A DNA stretch of 64,000 nt from Laetiporus sulphureus 93-53 (lineage: Eukaryota; Basidiomycota; Agaricomycetes; Polyporales; Laetiporaceae). The stretch is from NCBI RefSeq assembly GCF_001632365.1, contig NW_024468564.1:112936-176935 (forward strand), read 5' to 3'. Numbering within the stretch: the first letter of the stretch is position 1; the number at the start of each line of letters is the position of its first letter. The notes under the pieces were generated by a model. It did not search any database. It was not told where the DNA came from and worked only from the letters and a program-made list of their open reading frames with translations. Both the position numbers and the translations under genes were made by a program. Of this stretch, positions 36,100 through 48,617 are shown one piece after another.

Positions 36100-37600
36100 C
36101 TTCCATCGCAGCACCAGTGTCAGCCGTTCTGATCCGACAATCACGCCTGGAAAATCCACGAGACGGTCAGGGTCAAGTTCCGTCGGCATATCAGGGAAAC
36201 CGTGCGGCGACGGTACGCGAGGCCCACAGGGCGCAGCCGGGGTAACGCGGGAGGGCGGAGGACTAGATATGGCCTGACGCTGTCGCTGAAGAGTAAGGCA
36301 GGAGAGGAGAGAGGCAGGTAGAAAAGAAGGCCCAGAGGGGCAGGTGTAGATGAGGGTGAGGGCACAATAGAGTGCGCGATCATGCGGCGGCAGGCCGCGT
36401 TAGGAAGTAACGGGAAGCGCGAGAGTGCGAGTAGGCGGGGAGCGTAGGCGCGAAGAAAACGAGATGGCGCGATCGCGCGAGAGAGGCAAGGAGGTGCGAG
36501 GGCACGAGAGATATGGGGCACAGAGGCACAAGGAACGGATGCGCGCAGCAGAACGCGGCACGCAGGAGGCGCGAATGCGCACGGAAACATATGGGAGGCG
36601 CGAATGCGCACAGAGGCGGGAACACGAGTTAACACGTACCTGGAGCCAGCGAAGAAGACCCGACCGGAGGGAGCGGCCACAGTGAATCGGCGGATTGCTC
36701 CAGGAAGGCCTCGTTCAGCTTGCAAAGGTTCTGTCGGTACACGTCTCCTGCGGATGAAGACAGGGACGCCAGCCGAGCGTGGACGTCGCCGTCAAGAGTA
36801 TCTACGGCACCACTAGGATCGAGCTCGTCTGAGGCACCCCGATCAGGAGACGGATGCCGGGATGGGTCTGCCGGCATTGGCGAGGAGTGATGTTCGGGGC
36901 CCGCGCCTTCCCTTTCCGAGTAGCGTCCACGAACGGGCGCGCGTCTGTCGGTTCGACCGAACGGCCGTGATAGGATCGCGCCGGGTGGAAGGGTCCTGTG
37001 GCAGGTCTCGCTACGGTGGTGCCGGCGAAATCAGGCCTGTCCGAGGGAGGCGCAACTGGGCGAGAATCGGACCGCGTACGGTGATCAGACGGGGGGATCG
37101 CTCGGTGAATCCGCGGACCCATGGTGGAGGAGGGATGAATCGATGACGTCACCGGGTTCGATCTCCTCGGAGTTCAACGTCAACTGCACGGTGGGCAGCA
37201 ACTGGAGGGTGGCAGAGGAGAGCGCCGGGCAGCTCGAAGAACAAAACTGGTGGGATGTCTGCCATTGAGGGATGAGGGAAGCGCGGGCAGACACGATGAA
37301 ATGGAACGGGATGAATGACATTGTATACAAGCTGGTGGATTCGAGCGGGAGGAGATGGGGCTCGCATGACAAGATGCGTTTGTCGCGACGTCACGCATCT
37401 CGTCCTTCGACATGCCGTCACGAGTCCTACGATTCGAGGGACAAGGTCACGATGGAATCCTCGCAAGGGTGGAAATTTGCTTCATTTATTCGTGGAGATG
37501 CTGTCAAGGACGGTACAAGAGGCATGAATCGCTTCAAGGTGACCGGAGATCAACACACGACTAGACAAAAGGAGAGAGGTGCAAGCTGAAGGAGGCTCAT
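36100..37600. other. GC-rich tract with coding-like minus-strand frames, unidentified
   Basis: This tract is clearly richer in G+C than its surroundings. It contains a 14-bp direct repeat (GGCGCGAATGCGCA, near 36,568 and 36,598). Several minus-strand frames (37466-37149, 37372-37085, 37152-36802, 36877-36629, 36725-36141) follow one another as if parts of one decayed protein rich in Pro, Ser and Arg. No domain is recognised. A degraded retroelement gag or ORF1 is possible but not demonstrated. Confidence 0.4.
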
Positions 37601-39400
37601 CTGTACAGGTGAGACACATCATGCATCACGGTATTTTGGATGATGCGAGGCATCTCTGCCTCATTGTGCTAAGGTATTTTTAATGGTGCGTCCAGAGAGT
37701 CCATGCCGGGGAATTTGTGGTCTCAAAATGCAAGATGCAAGACACTATCGTTTTGGCGTGGCCAGTCGCACCATGAATTCGATGTGGACTAAGCGCTCAT
37801 ATCATGATCTTGTTTGTTCCATTATCTCTTCGTCCTCGGTGCTTGAAGCTTTGATGCTATTGCTTAATTTTTAGCGATGGTGTTGATCCGATATGAAACG
37901 AAGATTGCATTGCCGTCACAATCTGACACGAGGTATGCAACTTACTCACGAAGGAATGAACTAACATTCGCGGAGATTCAGACGTGGGATTTAGATCGGG
38001 GATTTGGCCTAGTTTTGGCTGGAATTCTTATCACGCCGGGCTCTGTCTCCATTATTTGGCGATTAGAGCTCCCAGAGGATGGAAATATCGCATCTGCCAG
38101 AGATCAATCTTGATTTCCCGTGATCTCCGCTCCTCCCGGGGGGAGGAATATTCGGAAAATCGAGTCCTTAGACAAGCGTATCTCCCGTTCAAAACCAATT
38201 CTGCTCGCGCTTAGCTAGCACGGCTCTCTGTACCTCCGTTGACGTTGACATCTGCAGAGCAGTCGCCAATACACCTAAATGGGTTGAGAAAAGCACGTAG
38301 GGTAGCATGACCCGTATAGTTACCTATTTACTTCAGTATAAATGATGAAACAGATGCCGCCTTGACATGTCGCCTAATTGGACAACAGTCAGACAGAACT
38401 CCGTGCCCCAGCATTGAACGTAATTAGAGACAAGGACAAATGCAAAATGAAAGCTATCGGACATCTGATCGGACACTACTCGCACAGTGAAGTCGGATGT
38501 CCCGGAACGATGTACAAGTGACCTGAGCATCTGCAACATCTCGGAGCTGCATTATGAGTCGCATGCCATGTGTTACATAAGTCATCCGCCGCGTCACGGT
38601 TGATACATGAAGCGGTACCGAATCGTCGTCCGCTGAGTCTTACAACAATGACGTAATGCACGCGTTAACATTATGGCGTCAATTGATGAAAGGGCATAAT
38701 GAGCATTATAGGACTCCCATGCTCCTTCAAATGCTGATTGTGGTGATGAACATCCTTCACGGGTCCTACGCCACCGCGGCTTAGAGCGCAGAACAAGCCC
38801 AACGACCGACTCCAAGTAACGACCTCACTCGGCTTCCATGGCATCATCAGCGTCTCTCCGCTACATGTCCGGCGCCGAAACCAAACACTTGCCAAAGGAG
38901 CTCGCATCAGTCAAAAACAGCCAGCATTCGGACAAAACAGCGCCATGTTTCACATAGCGCGCAGCAGTAGTTTCAGCAACGAACGTCATTGGTAATTTCT
39001 CAGCCACTCAATGGAAAGTGGGAGGGTCTCGCCCTCGTCCTACAATCAGGCCTTATTGATCAGCTCGCTCGGCTGCCAAGGCAAAACATTAGAAGCTACA
39101 GAACGTCCAAAAGGGAGGGCCTACTTCACACGCTGCCATCGTCGTGAATCCGCTCAACGGGGGGGCGGAATCATTACATCACTGGATGCTTTCCGTGTCG
39201 TCCGTAGCGCGGGACACCTAGCCGAATTTGGTTCATCCACTACTCAAGGCGCCGTATAATTGCTGTGCGTTTGGTAAAACGACCTGATCTCGGGTAGGAG
39301 GGAGGTGGACGGAATGTCTCAGTCGTTTACCCGGTAACTTTGCGTACTCCCGTACGACGTGTCGAGGGATGAGGGACCACATAGCGCGTAACGCCTCTTG
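37601..39400. other. No gene recognised; upstream region of the terpene synthase
   Basis: Only short frames without motifs. The downstream end is the promoter region of the sesquiterpene synthase. Confidence 0.5.
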
Positions 39401-39401
39401 G

Positions 39402-39410
39402 TATATAAAA
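39402..39410 (+). promoter_or_regulatory. TATA box of the sesquiterpene synthase
   Basis: The sequence TATATAAAA lies 94 bp before the ATG at 39504, a usual distance for a strong fungal TATA promoter with a leader of about 60 nt. Confidence 0.6.
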
Positions 39411-39503
39411 AGCAAAGCAACTGCAGTTTTCGCTGCAACACCCAAATAGTCCTAAGTCCTGCAGGCCACTACATCTTCGCTTCACTGTACCGTTTCGTGG
39501 ACC

Positions 39504-40774
39504 ATGCCCTCGCTATCCGGCTCAAAGATGCTACACTTACCAGAAACCATGGCCGCTTGGCCGTGGCCTCGGCGCATCAATCCTTGTTATGAGGAGGTAG
39601 CGGCAGAATCGAGCGCATGGCTCCGTAGTTTCAAAGCATTCAGCCCAGCATCGCAGTATGCCTTCGATAGATGCGATTTTGGTGAGTAGAACACGGAAGC
39701 TGCACAGACTGTTCGTTACATTGACCGATCGTAGGGCGTCTCGCGGCTCTTGCATATCCATCGCTCAGCAGAGGTGAGCAGAAATAACAAATGTCGACGG
39801 CAGCGTTGAATAAATGTTGTGTTATCGCAGAACATCTGCGAACAGGATGCGATTTGATGAATCTATTCTTTGTCATCGATGAGTACACGGACGTCGAGGA
39901 TGCAAAAACTTGCCGAGAGATGGTGGACGTCATCATTGACGCACTAAACCACCCGCATGACCCGCGTCCAGAAGGAGAGGTTGTTCTTGGGGAGATCGCG
40001 AGACAGTAAGTCTGACATAACCAGTGTAGCGCTTTCTGACTGGCGACACAGGTTTTGGGAATTGGCAATCAAGACGGCGAGCCTGACCTCACAACGCCAT
40101 TTCATCGAGAGCTTCACCGCATATCTCAACTCGGTCGTTGTACAAGCGGTCGATCGTGAGCAAGACACAATCAGCACGGTTGAAGCGTACCTGAAGAATC
40201 GACGAGAGAATATCGGTTCTCGTCCGTCGTTCTGCCTTATCGAACTCGCGATGGAGATACCCGACGAGGCATTCTACCATCCCACCATGGTTGGGCTCGC
40301 CACTTATATCACTGATCTCCTGGTACTAGACAACGTGAGTGACCGTCGGCCTGTTCATTGGAGACTTACAAACATTCTTTCTTTCAGGATATTGTCTCCT
40401 ATAATAAGGAACAATCAGTTGGGGACGATCGTCATAACATCCTGACCATCGTGATGCGTCAGTTCAACGTCGACCTCTACGGCGCAATGGCATGGGCGGT
40501 GCAATATCATGAAAAGGTTGAGGCTGCTTTCATCGACGGATTGAAGAGGATTCCTTCTTGGGGAGAACAGATAGACGAGCAGGTAGATGAATACGTCCTC
40601 GGCCTAGCAAATTGGCTGAGGGCCAACGATTGCTGGAGCTTTGAGAGCGGGCGTTACTTCGGTAATAAGGGACTCGAAGTACAGAAAACCCGCTACGTGC
40701 CGGTGTTGCCCAAAGTTAAGCAAAAGTCTAGTTTACACAGAGAACAAGTTGTTGTGCCATTAGTGGACTTGTAG
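39504..40774 (+). CDS. Sesquiterpene synthase (class I terpene cyclase)
   Basis: Exons 39504-39681, 39735-39773, 39831-40005, 40052-40334 and 40388-40774 give 353 residues, the usual size for basidiomycete sesquiterpene synthases. All metal- and diphosphate-binding elements are present: the Asp-rich motif D89-E-Y-T-D93, the NSE motif N225-D-I-V-S229-Y-N-K-E233 (split by the 53-bp intron) and the late R314-Y315 pair. The enzyme should ionise farnesyl diphosphate and cyclise it; the DEYTD form occurs in several basidiomycete clades, including some that make protoilludene-type products, but the product cannot be read from sequence. The frame is intact and a TATA box stands upstream. It is probably the core enzyme of a former biosynthetic cluster with the nearby P450, GMC and MFS genes. 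Confidence 0.95.
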
Positions 40775-42989
40775 CGATTACTTACTAGTAATTATCGTAA
40801 TCTGATCGAAGGCGAGCTGCCGGGCTGAATAAGTGACTCAAGCAGTAACGATTCGTGCTAGGAAGGCTTCAAGAACAGTACGCAGCTTCTGAAAGATGAG
40901 CGGCTCGCAGGTCAGTGAATGCGACAGTAAAGCAATACCATAGTTTGGGGGTAGGAGGGCGGCGATGTTCTGCCTACGTGAGATAGTTAAAATCGCGAGC
41001 GACGCCTCCAAGAGAGTATCGCTGGGCTTGCTGAGGCCAGGTTTGATACGAGCACTTCCTCTGTAAGTCAGCAGTTTTTGATAGACGACATCAATAGTTC
41101 ACACCTCATCGTCAATTTCGCGTCTTGATTGAGTCTCGTCAACGGAAGCCTGAAACGTTCACGCTTTAACCTCGACACTGTCAATATCCGGTAAAATGTG
41201 AGAATATAGGCTAACCTGGCAGCCATCTTTAGTTAGAACGCACATTGACTTCGTTTGCGGATGCTACTAGTACAAAGAGGTGCGGACCCATAGGCGCAAA
41301 GCAGTTTGTCCGTGCCAAGTCTGTCAGCGCACACTATATGGACTCTTTCAAATGTTAACAGAATCTTTTACGAAACAGCAGGAAAATGAAGATTTATGGC
41401 GGTGGTCAAATGGCAGGCGCCCAGCATACGCCAGCCACGCGCCACGTGGTTTTCACCAGGTGCACCAGGCGCTCACCTTGTGCACTCTCAGTGATCCTCT
41501 CCGCAGCTCAATATTCAATCTTGGCCCTATTCTGCTCCCTTCCTATGGAGACCCTCCTTGCGTGTTTGTCAGACTTCTGGTTCGGTGGGAAGACTATTGA
41601 GCAGACGCTTGTAAAGGACGATGTCTCCAGCGGCGTCGGCGAGCCTGTGGACATCATCAGATAGGCGACGCGGCTGGTCAACATATTTAAAACTAGTCAA
41701 CTTCTCAATTGATTGAACAGTATCTCGCAAACTGGCTCGGTTCTTTGGGTTGTACTATTTTTGTGATTCATCACTCGATAACTCTATGCCACCAAAGCAA
41801 CAACTACGTCAACAGCGATGTGATCTCCTATTTGATCTCTGCGGTAAATGTGATATAGTGTTCTCATGAAAGGTACATATTGTCCTCTGCTTGATTAGCT
41901 CCCTCTTTTCTCAAACTGTGATGCCTTAGGTCCAGGTGCCTCTGTCGTGCTCTCTACGGTTTTACTTCATCACTCTGTCAAGTCTCTCAAGGTTGCTTCT
42001 CAAACATTGCTCAACACCATGATTAAAGACTTTGGCCAGAGGCCCGCAGCTGTATCTCTCGGTGTGCGGACTATGCTCCTATAGACTTGACCCACATCAA
42101 TGCTCATGAATATCCTGCGGGAATTGACAATACTGGAACTGTGCGGGAGGGAGAAGAACAGCGTCGACATGAATAGAACTTTGCTTCCCAGAGTAAGTGT
42201 CAGTTGCGCTCATCCCGTACATAACATCTATCTGCAATTCGGCTCGAACAGGCACGACGGTAGCAAAAAAAATGCCAGATACCGAGAAGATGACTGTGGC
42301 AATATAATGCATGCGACTCCATCTACAATTTGGTCATGGTCTGTGACTAGGGCGTGGGAGAATATGATGGAGCGGTTTGGCAAACGTCGTGATAACGTGT
42401 TCTAGACGTTGTCTTCCGCGCTTCTTTCAAAAGAGCTGCAGTGATTGGTTTACTTCAAGAATTATGCATTCATCAGGTCGACGTTCTCGCTTCCTTAGTT
42501 CGCCCGAGAGACCCATCAAGGCCGGTATGTGCCGTAACAATGGAACCTGACGCGTGATGCATTGATGTTGGGCGCAGGCCTCGATCGCAAGGAGGCTCAC
42601 CACAGCGATACAGCTATAACGTCTCCGATTGTACCGCAGAGATGGCCTTCTCCTGGCTCCAGGCCCGTGCGTGGATCGCACGCGTTCCGGAATGGGACAC
42701 TACGGATCTTTTCACAGCATTGCAGTACACAAAAATGCAACGTGATTAGACGGATGGCGATGCGGAGAAATTTGCGCTTGATCCCGCACTGCATATTGAC
42801 CGCTCGCCCTGTTGTCGGGTCGCAACGAAGTGACGCGTCCCAACGCCAAGATGTTTTGTGTCCTTAGTCAGGTAGTAACCGTTCATTGCCGACTCGGAGA
42901 GCCTCGCGATGTATGTCTCGTTATATAGCGACCCCGCACAGCAAAGTCGTCCATCACAGGTTTCTTTCATCCGCCATTGCATCCAACAC
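40775..42989. other. No gene recognised between terpene synthase and P450 remnant
   Basis: Frames at 41280-41664, 42100-42405 and 42562-42867 lack motifs and exon support. Confidence 0.5.
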
Positions 42990-43764
42990 GCAATCGATTA
43001 CCACCTGGTATACTGTTCGTCATCCGCAATTTAGTCTTACTCTTGCTCCTTCCTATCATCACATTCTACGCTTTGCAGCTCTTAAAGCGTGGATTGTCCG
43101 TTTACGGCCCCGCATGGACAGACTAACTCCTTGCAGCAGTTATCACACCATTGTTTCTGGCAACACGCATTATATCTATGGTACTGGCGAGTGGAACGCG
43201 ACGCTGCACGTGCGGGCGCCATTTTACCACCTCGATGGGATGGCAAGTGTATTGGAAACTTGAATGTCATGGATAAGATGATGGAGTCTCTGAATCATGG
43301 ATATATTGGCGAGCAACCCCCAGAGTTGTCGAATCGGACAGAAGAAGCACTGTGTGCAACATTTGCTTACTGAGACAAGCTATGGCCAATCCACTTCTGC
43401 GTCCACCATGGATCTGCTGTACTTGTCGATTTAAAGATGTTTGAAACTTCGTCTCGATTTGGATGAAGCTACGTTCATTGCCTTCAGTCGCTCAATTCCA
43501 TTGCGCTGCAATGTTGTCCACTCAGCATGCTTATTGATCTCGTTCATATACAGGCGACTTTGCCTGGCCGCTCTATGCACAGCACGGACCTATCATACAA
43601 ACAAATATATGAAGTATATCACATGTGATCCGCACATTATTAAGGTGGACACTCTCTCATTTCGTCTGATTTCAGTATGTTTACTGCTTGTGCACCAAAA
43701 AGACCATCCTCGCGACCGACTTCGATAATTACATTCAAGATGCGATGGTCATAGAGCTTCTTAC
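42990..43764 (+). pseudogene. CYP63-like cytochrome P450, 5' part, cut off by Gypsy B
   Basis: In order: a membrane anchor after a PPG motif (LPPGILFVIRNLVLLLLLPI), the block RDAARAGAILPPRWDGK ... GNLNVMDKMMESLNHGYI, then MKYITCDPHIIK, and across an intron TILATDFDNYIQ. This matches the N-terminal third of basidiomycete CYP63-type fatty-acid/alkane hydroxylases. There is no ATG in frame before the anchor and the frame changes between blocks. The sequence stops at 43764 where element B begins and resumes at 52409. Confidence 0.8.
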
Positions 43765-44422
43765 TGTCACGGCACGCCAATGACAAAGATAGACAACCAA
43801 AATAAGGAGTCCCCTTAAGGGTCTCCTGGCTGAGAGCCTACAGCGACGAGCTGTGGCGGTACGACGTGCCCACTGATGAGGCCGAGTCGCTAGTCGCAAA
43901 GTGAGACTTACTGGCGAGGCGAGAGGCGCTATCACAAGTGAGGGTGATACTAGATATATAGCACACTGAGAGTGTCTGGTAAGACCCCTCTGTGATGNNN
44001 NNNNNNNNNNNNNNNNNNNNNNNNNNNNNNNNNNNNNNNNNNNNNNNNNNNNNNNNNNNNNNNNNNNNNNNNNNNNNNNNNNNNNNNNNNNNNNNNNNNN
44101 NNNNNNNNNNNNNNNNNNNNNNNNNNCAATCGTACGACATGTCCCAATTATCCTGATTGGCTGCCTAATAATAACCCACGGAGACGGAGCTCCTCTTGAG
44201 CATGCAATATGGCGTTATGGTGATTGCGACATATGACGCCATGCTGAGGAGTTCAGTGTCATGTGATAATGCTGAGAGAGATCCGAGATCATGTGACTGG
44301 ATGCCTCGTTATCTTATCTCATTAGGTCACGTGACTTCTTGTGCGACGAGAAATGATGAAAAATGATATGCTCCTTAATAGCATTTGTTCCTATAATGAC
44401 TTTGTCAGGTAAAACCGTGACA
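43765..44422 (-). repeat. 3' LTR of Gypsy B (contains an assembly gap)
   Basis: Begins TGTCACGG and ends CCGTGACA; 658 bp including 129 N. The length equals that of the other LTR, so the gap size is right or nearly so. Confidence 0.92.
43998..44126. other. Assembly gap (129 N)
   Basis: Unresolved bases inside the 3' LTR of Gypsy B, in the stretch that in other copies holds the TATA box and RNA start. Confidence 1.
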
Positions 44423-44440
44423 TCACCCCCTTCTCAAGGT

Positions 44441-47400
44441 TCATCGTCCCGATGAGCCAAAGCCTTTGGCGCCTCGTATGGTTTGCTTTGCGAGTGAGCT
44501 ATCTGCTTCCGAAATGATTCCTGGAGCATAACACTCGCATATGAGTTGTGCGACACGATCGCCTGTTCTGATCTCGAATGGTTTGCTGGTCGTATTAACG
44601 AGAAGCACTTTGATTTCCCCTGTGTAGTCTGGGTCAATTACCCCTGCTGCGACATCAATTCCTTTGAGGGCTAGTTCACTTCGGGGAGCCACTCGAATGT
44701 ATGTCCACTTTGGGGGATCAACTGCAAGTCCGGTGCCAATGAGCATTCTGGAGTGTGGGGGGATATCTATGTCTTGTATGGACTTGACATCCCAGCCAAC
44801 AGCTTCTGCAGAACCCTTGTAGGGTGCTCTGGCATTTGGATGAGTGCGGAAGAAGAACATGAACTCATCAGGGTGGTCGGATAAAGCGATTTTGTGCGCT
44901 TTGCGTGTTCGCGGCTTTGCTCTTGGAGCGTTTAGGTGTGTCTTATGGAATTCCTCTACTTTGTCTTTGACATTTGTGAGGTTTTCCAGCGGTTCCCATG
45001 TATTATCGCTGTGGTCATAGTCTAACCATTTAACGAGATACTGGGTCTTGTTATACCTGACTCTAGAATCCAGGATGTCTTCCACATCCCATTCCTCTTC
45101 TCCATCGATGATGACTGGAGGATTAGGGGGAGGTACGCATCCCGGGATAGAGTCTTGATGGAACATTATGAGCTTTGAAGCATGAAACACCAGATGTAGC
45201 TTCATGTCTGCCGGTAATTGCAGTTTGAATGATACGGTTCCGATCTTTTCGAGGATTTTGAAAGGTCCATAGTTCTGAGTCGCAAGCTTCTGGCTTTTGA
45301 CCTTTACGTGGAGATCTTTTCCTCGAATAAGCACTTCGTCTCCTTCTTTAAAAGGGACGTTCTGTTTCTTGAGATCGAAATACCATTTCATTCTTTCTGC
45401 CACTAGTGACAAAGCGACACGAGCTTGTTCCTGTGCCTGGTCGCGGTTGTGGAATAGGTGTTCCAGGGATGGATGTTGTATTCCTTCCAGTACGTCTGAC
45501 GCCATTCGGGGGTGTCGACCATGCTCAATGAAAAATGGGGACAGGCCTGTCGATTCTGAAGCTTGGTTGTTGTATGCGAATTCCGCTGTGGGCAATAGTG
45601 TGGCCCAATCAGTTTGTCGGTAATTGCAATACATGCGCAGATATTGCTCCAGAATTTGGTTGACTCGCTCGGTCTGTCCATCTGTTTCAGGGTGATAGGC
45701 TGTAGACATCATAGATTTGATATGAAGTTTCTGGCAGAACTCCTGGAATAGCTTGGCTGAGAACTGTGTGCCTCGATCGGATATGATCTGCCACAGAATT
45801 CCGTGGAGTTTAAATACTTCAGTGTAGAAAATCGATGCTACTTGAGATGCTGTCACCATGTCGTCTACTGGGTAGAAGTGTGCATGTTTGGTGAACCTGT
45901 CGACGACTACCAGAATGGCAGTCTTCTTTTCTCCCCTATGGTCTGGGCTTGGCAGTAACTGCGTAATCAGGTGGCATGTAACCATTTCCCAAGGTCCTTC
46001 TGGTACTGGATTAGGTTGTAACAGTCCATAAGGCTTTTGCTTGCTCGTCTTGTTTCTTTGACAAGTTACGCAGCCTTGGACGTATTTTTTTGCATCAATG
46101 GTAAGCCCTGGCCACCAGTAATTCCTGCTAATCAGCTCTTGCATCTTCCATCGTCCAGGGTGTCCGGCCGTGAAGATGTCGTGGTGCAGCTGGATCAGCT
46201 CATTCCGCAGCACAGAGTCCTTTGGAATGTAGACCTTTCCTCTTCTGAGCAGCAATCCATGCTCGAAGTTCCATTCTTGGAGGTCTTTTCCGAACTCTCG
46301 CTTGCCAGTTTTTAGTAGGTGCTGGTAACCTTTGGTCATTTCATCATCTTGTAGTGCCGATTTCACTCTTTCCAGAAGTTTTGCATCATCAACTTCGGAG
46401 GAATGAGTGGCTGAGATCGCGTGGATGGCAAAATATTCGAGTCGAAGCAAAGTTTGCCCTGAATTGTCATTGCTCACCCCCTTCTCATGATCTGGCCTCC
46501 TGGACAGAGGATCGGCACGCATCATCATCTTTCCGGGGCGGTGACGGAGTATGAAATTGAAACGTGTAAGGTAAAGTGACCATCGAGCTTGTTGCCTGGT
46601 CAATGTCTGAGCTTGTCAGAAATAGGTAAGATTTAGGTGATCCGACCATATCTCAACCGGGTGAGGGTGTCCTTCAAAGTACTGCCGATATTCTTCTAAA
46701 GCCCAAATGATGGCTAGCATCTCTTTGTCGTAGATCTCGTAATTTCGCTCATGTTCATTGAGTGATTTTGAGTAATATGCGACTGGATGCCAGAGTTCGT
46801 CTTCTCCCAACTGTTCAAGGACTGCACCTGTGGCAAAGTCCGAGGCATCCGTTTCTAATCTAAAGGGACGGACTGCGTTGGGGAGTGCTAGAATTGGGGC
46901 AGAAGTGAAGGCAGTCTTGAGGGCCTCAAATGCCTTTTGTTGAGGTTCTTCCCATTTCCATGTTGTGTCCTTACAGGTTAATAGAGTCAAGGGTCGGGTC
47001 ATCGATCTGAAATCCTTGATGAATCGTCGATAGAAATTTGCCAGACCAAGGAATGCTTGTACTTGCTTTACCTTGGTGGGCACTGGCCATTTGAGCACGC
47101 CGTCGACCTTTTCTGAGTCCATCTGTATCGACCCTTTTGAGATTATGAGTCCGAGAAACTTGACGAAAGTGGTTGCAAAGTGACACTTTTCTGGTTTCAC
47201 GAACAGGTCATTGTCTCTGAGTCGTTGTAGGACCTCCTTGGTCAGACGGTCGTGTTCCTCCTGGTTATCCGTAAAGATGATAATGTCATCTATATAAACT
47301 GCCACCTTTCCAGTGCGAATGAGATTGCCTAAGACGTCGTTCATCATGGCCTGGAAAGTGCTAGGGGCATTACAGAATCCGAAGTACATGACAGTGGGTT

Positions 47401-48617
47401 CAAATAATCCTCTGTGGGTAATGAACGCTGCCTTTTCCTCATCTCCTTTGCGAAGGCGTACATTGTTGTACCCCCATCTCAGGTCTAGTGTGGTAAATAT
47501 GCTAGCCCTGGAGAGTCCATCAATGAGATCGTTGATTCGTGGGAGTGGGAACTTGTTCTTCTTGGTGACACTGTTTAATGCACTGTAGTCTTGGACAAGT
47601 CTAAGAGAGCCATCTTTCTTCTTGACTAAAAATACCGGAGCGGCGTAAGGGGATTTAGACGGTCGAATGTAACCTTTGGCTTGTTCACCGTCAATCCATT
47701 CGTCGAGCGAGTTCTTCTCTTGTAAAGACATAGGGTATACTTTGGCCGGTCTTGGGGTTGCCGCGTCTGGGACGAGATCAATTGCGTGATCATAGGGCTT
47801 ACGCGTCGGCATTCTTTCTGAGCTCTTCTTCGAGAACACATCTCCAAATTGATGAAATTCTGGAGGGACGAACTTGGACCAATATTCTTTGTCCTGTGTC
47901 TCTTCTGCCAGCTGTTCAACCAAATGCTTCTTTACCTTCTTGCTTATACCTAGGATGTCGTGCACCATGTTACGAAGATCCTGGTCTTGCAAGTCTATCC
48001 AGTTGATGAAGTTATCTTCCTGATCCCATCCATCATCCATGTGTACGTCCAGAAGAATCGCTTCATCCTCGAGTCGAGGTTGCGATAGAAGGTTGACTTC
48101 TTCTTCACATACTTTGACTCGCTGCTTCCTCGTGTGTCTGCATCTTGAGAACGTGACCTCTCTATGTTCCCAGTCAACTCGGGGGTTATGTTCTTGTAAA
48201 AATTTCATGCCAAGGATCATTGACATGCGTCCAAGGTTTGTGATGAGCAAACTCTCAGTTGATTGGTGCCCCCCCGATTAAGATGGTTGTGACTACACGA
48301 TGAGTAATTGCGCCACCCTTGTTTGGGCTGACGTCTGCGTTGAGGATTCAGATTTCATGGTTTAGAGGTATCATCTTAAACCCGTGCTTCTCAGCGAATC
48401 TTTGGTCGATATAGCAGGAGAATGCTCCCAAATCCAATAGTGCCGTTGTCTGGATTTTCTGTGATACGAATCTTATCGGCAATTCGATCAAATGTTTAGA
48501 AAAACCTGCGGATGCAATATATATATGGTCGCTAGGTACATTTGTCTTCACGGTACTATTACAATTGTCCTGAAGTGTGACACCAGACTCGTCTACACTT
48601 CGTATTGAAAATCCTCT
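44441..48617 (-). pseudogene. pol: Gypsy B pol: PR-RT-RNaseH-IN-chromodomain-dUTPase, nearly intact
   Basis: Minus strand. Protease at 48551-48348 has LLDLGAF, with Ser replaced by Leu in the D-S-G active site, and the frame breaks near 48,340 and 48,250. The next frame (48250-46616) holds RT with YIDD and the start of RNase H. A TGA at 46616-46618 separates it from the in-frame remainder (46603-44441, 720 codons). That part holds the integrase HHCC finger, a catalytic core with D (VVDRFTK), D (ISDRGTQF) and E (YHPETDGQTERVNQ), a chromodomain (WDVEDILDS ... [17 protein letters not shown]), and a C-terminal dUTPase of about 130 residues: motif 1 AVGWD, motif 2 APRSELA (usually PRSGLA), motif 3 AGVIDPDYTG, motif 4 RTGDRVAQL, motif 5 RGAKGFGSSG. 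The stop is 18 bp from the LTR. Confidence 0.95.

Noticed and set aside
35985..36245. Arg-rich plus-strand frames considered as a nucleic-acid-binding protein
   Set aside because: Arg richness follows from local GC content; no domain and no conserved start.
41280..41664. Two overlapping plus-strand frames of about 100 codons
   Set aside because: No motif, no splice structure, composition like the surrounding intergenic DNA.
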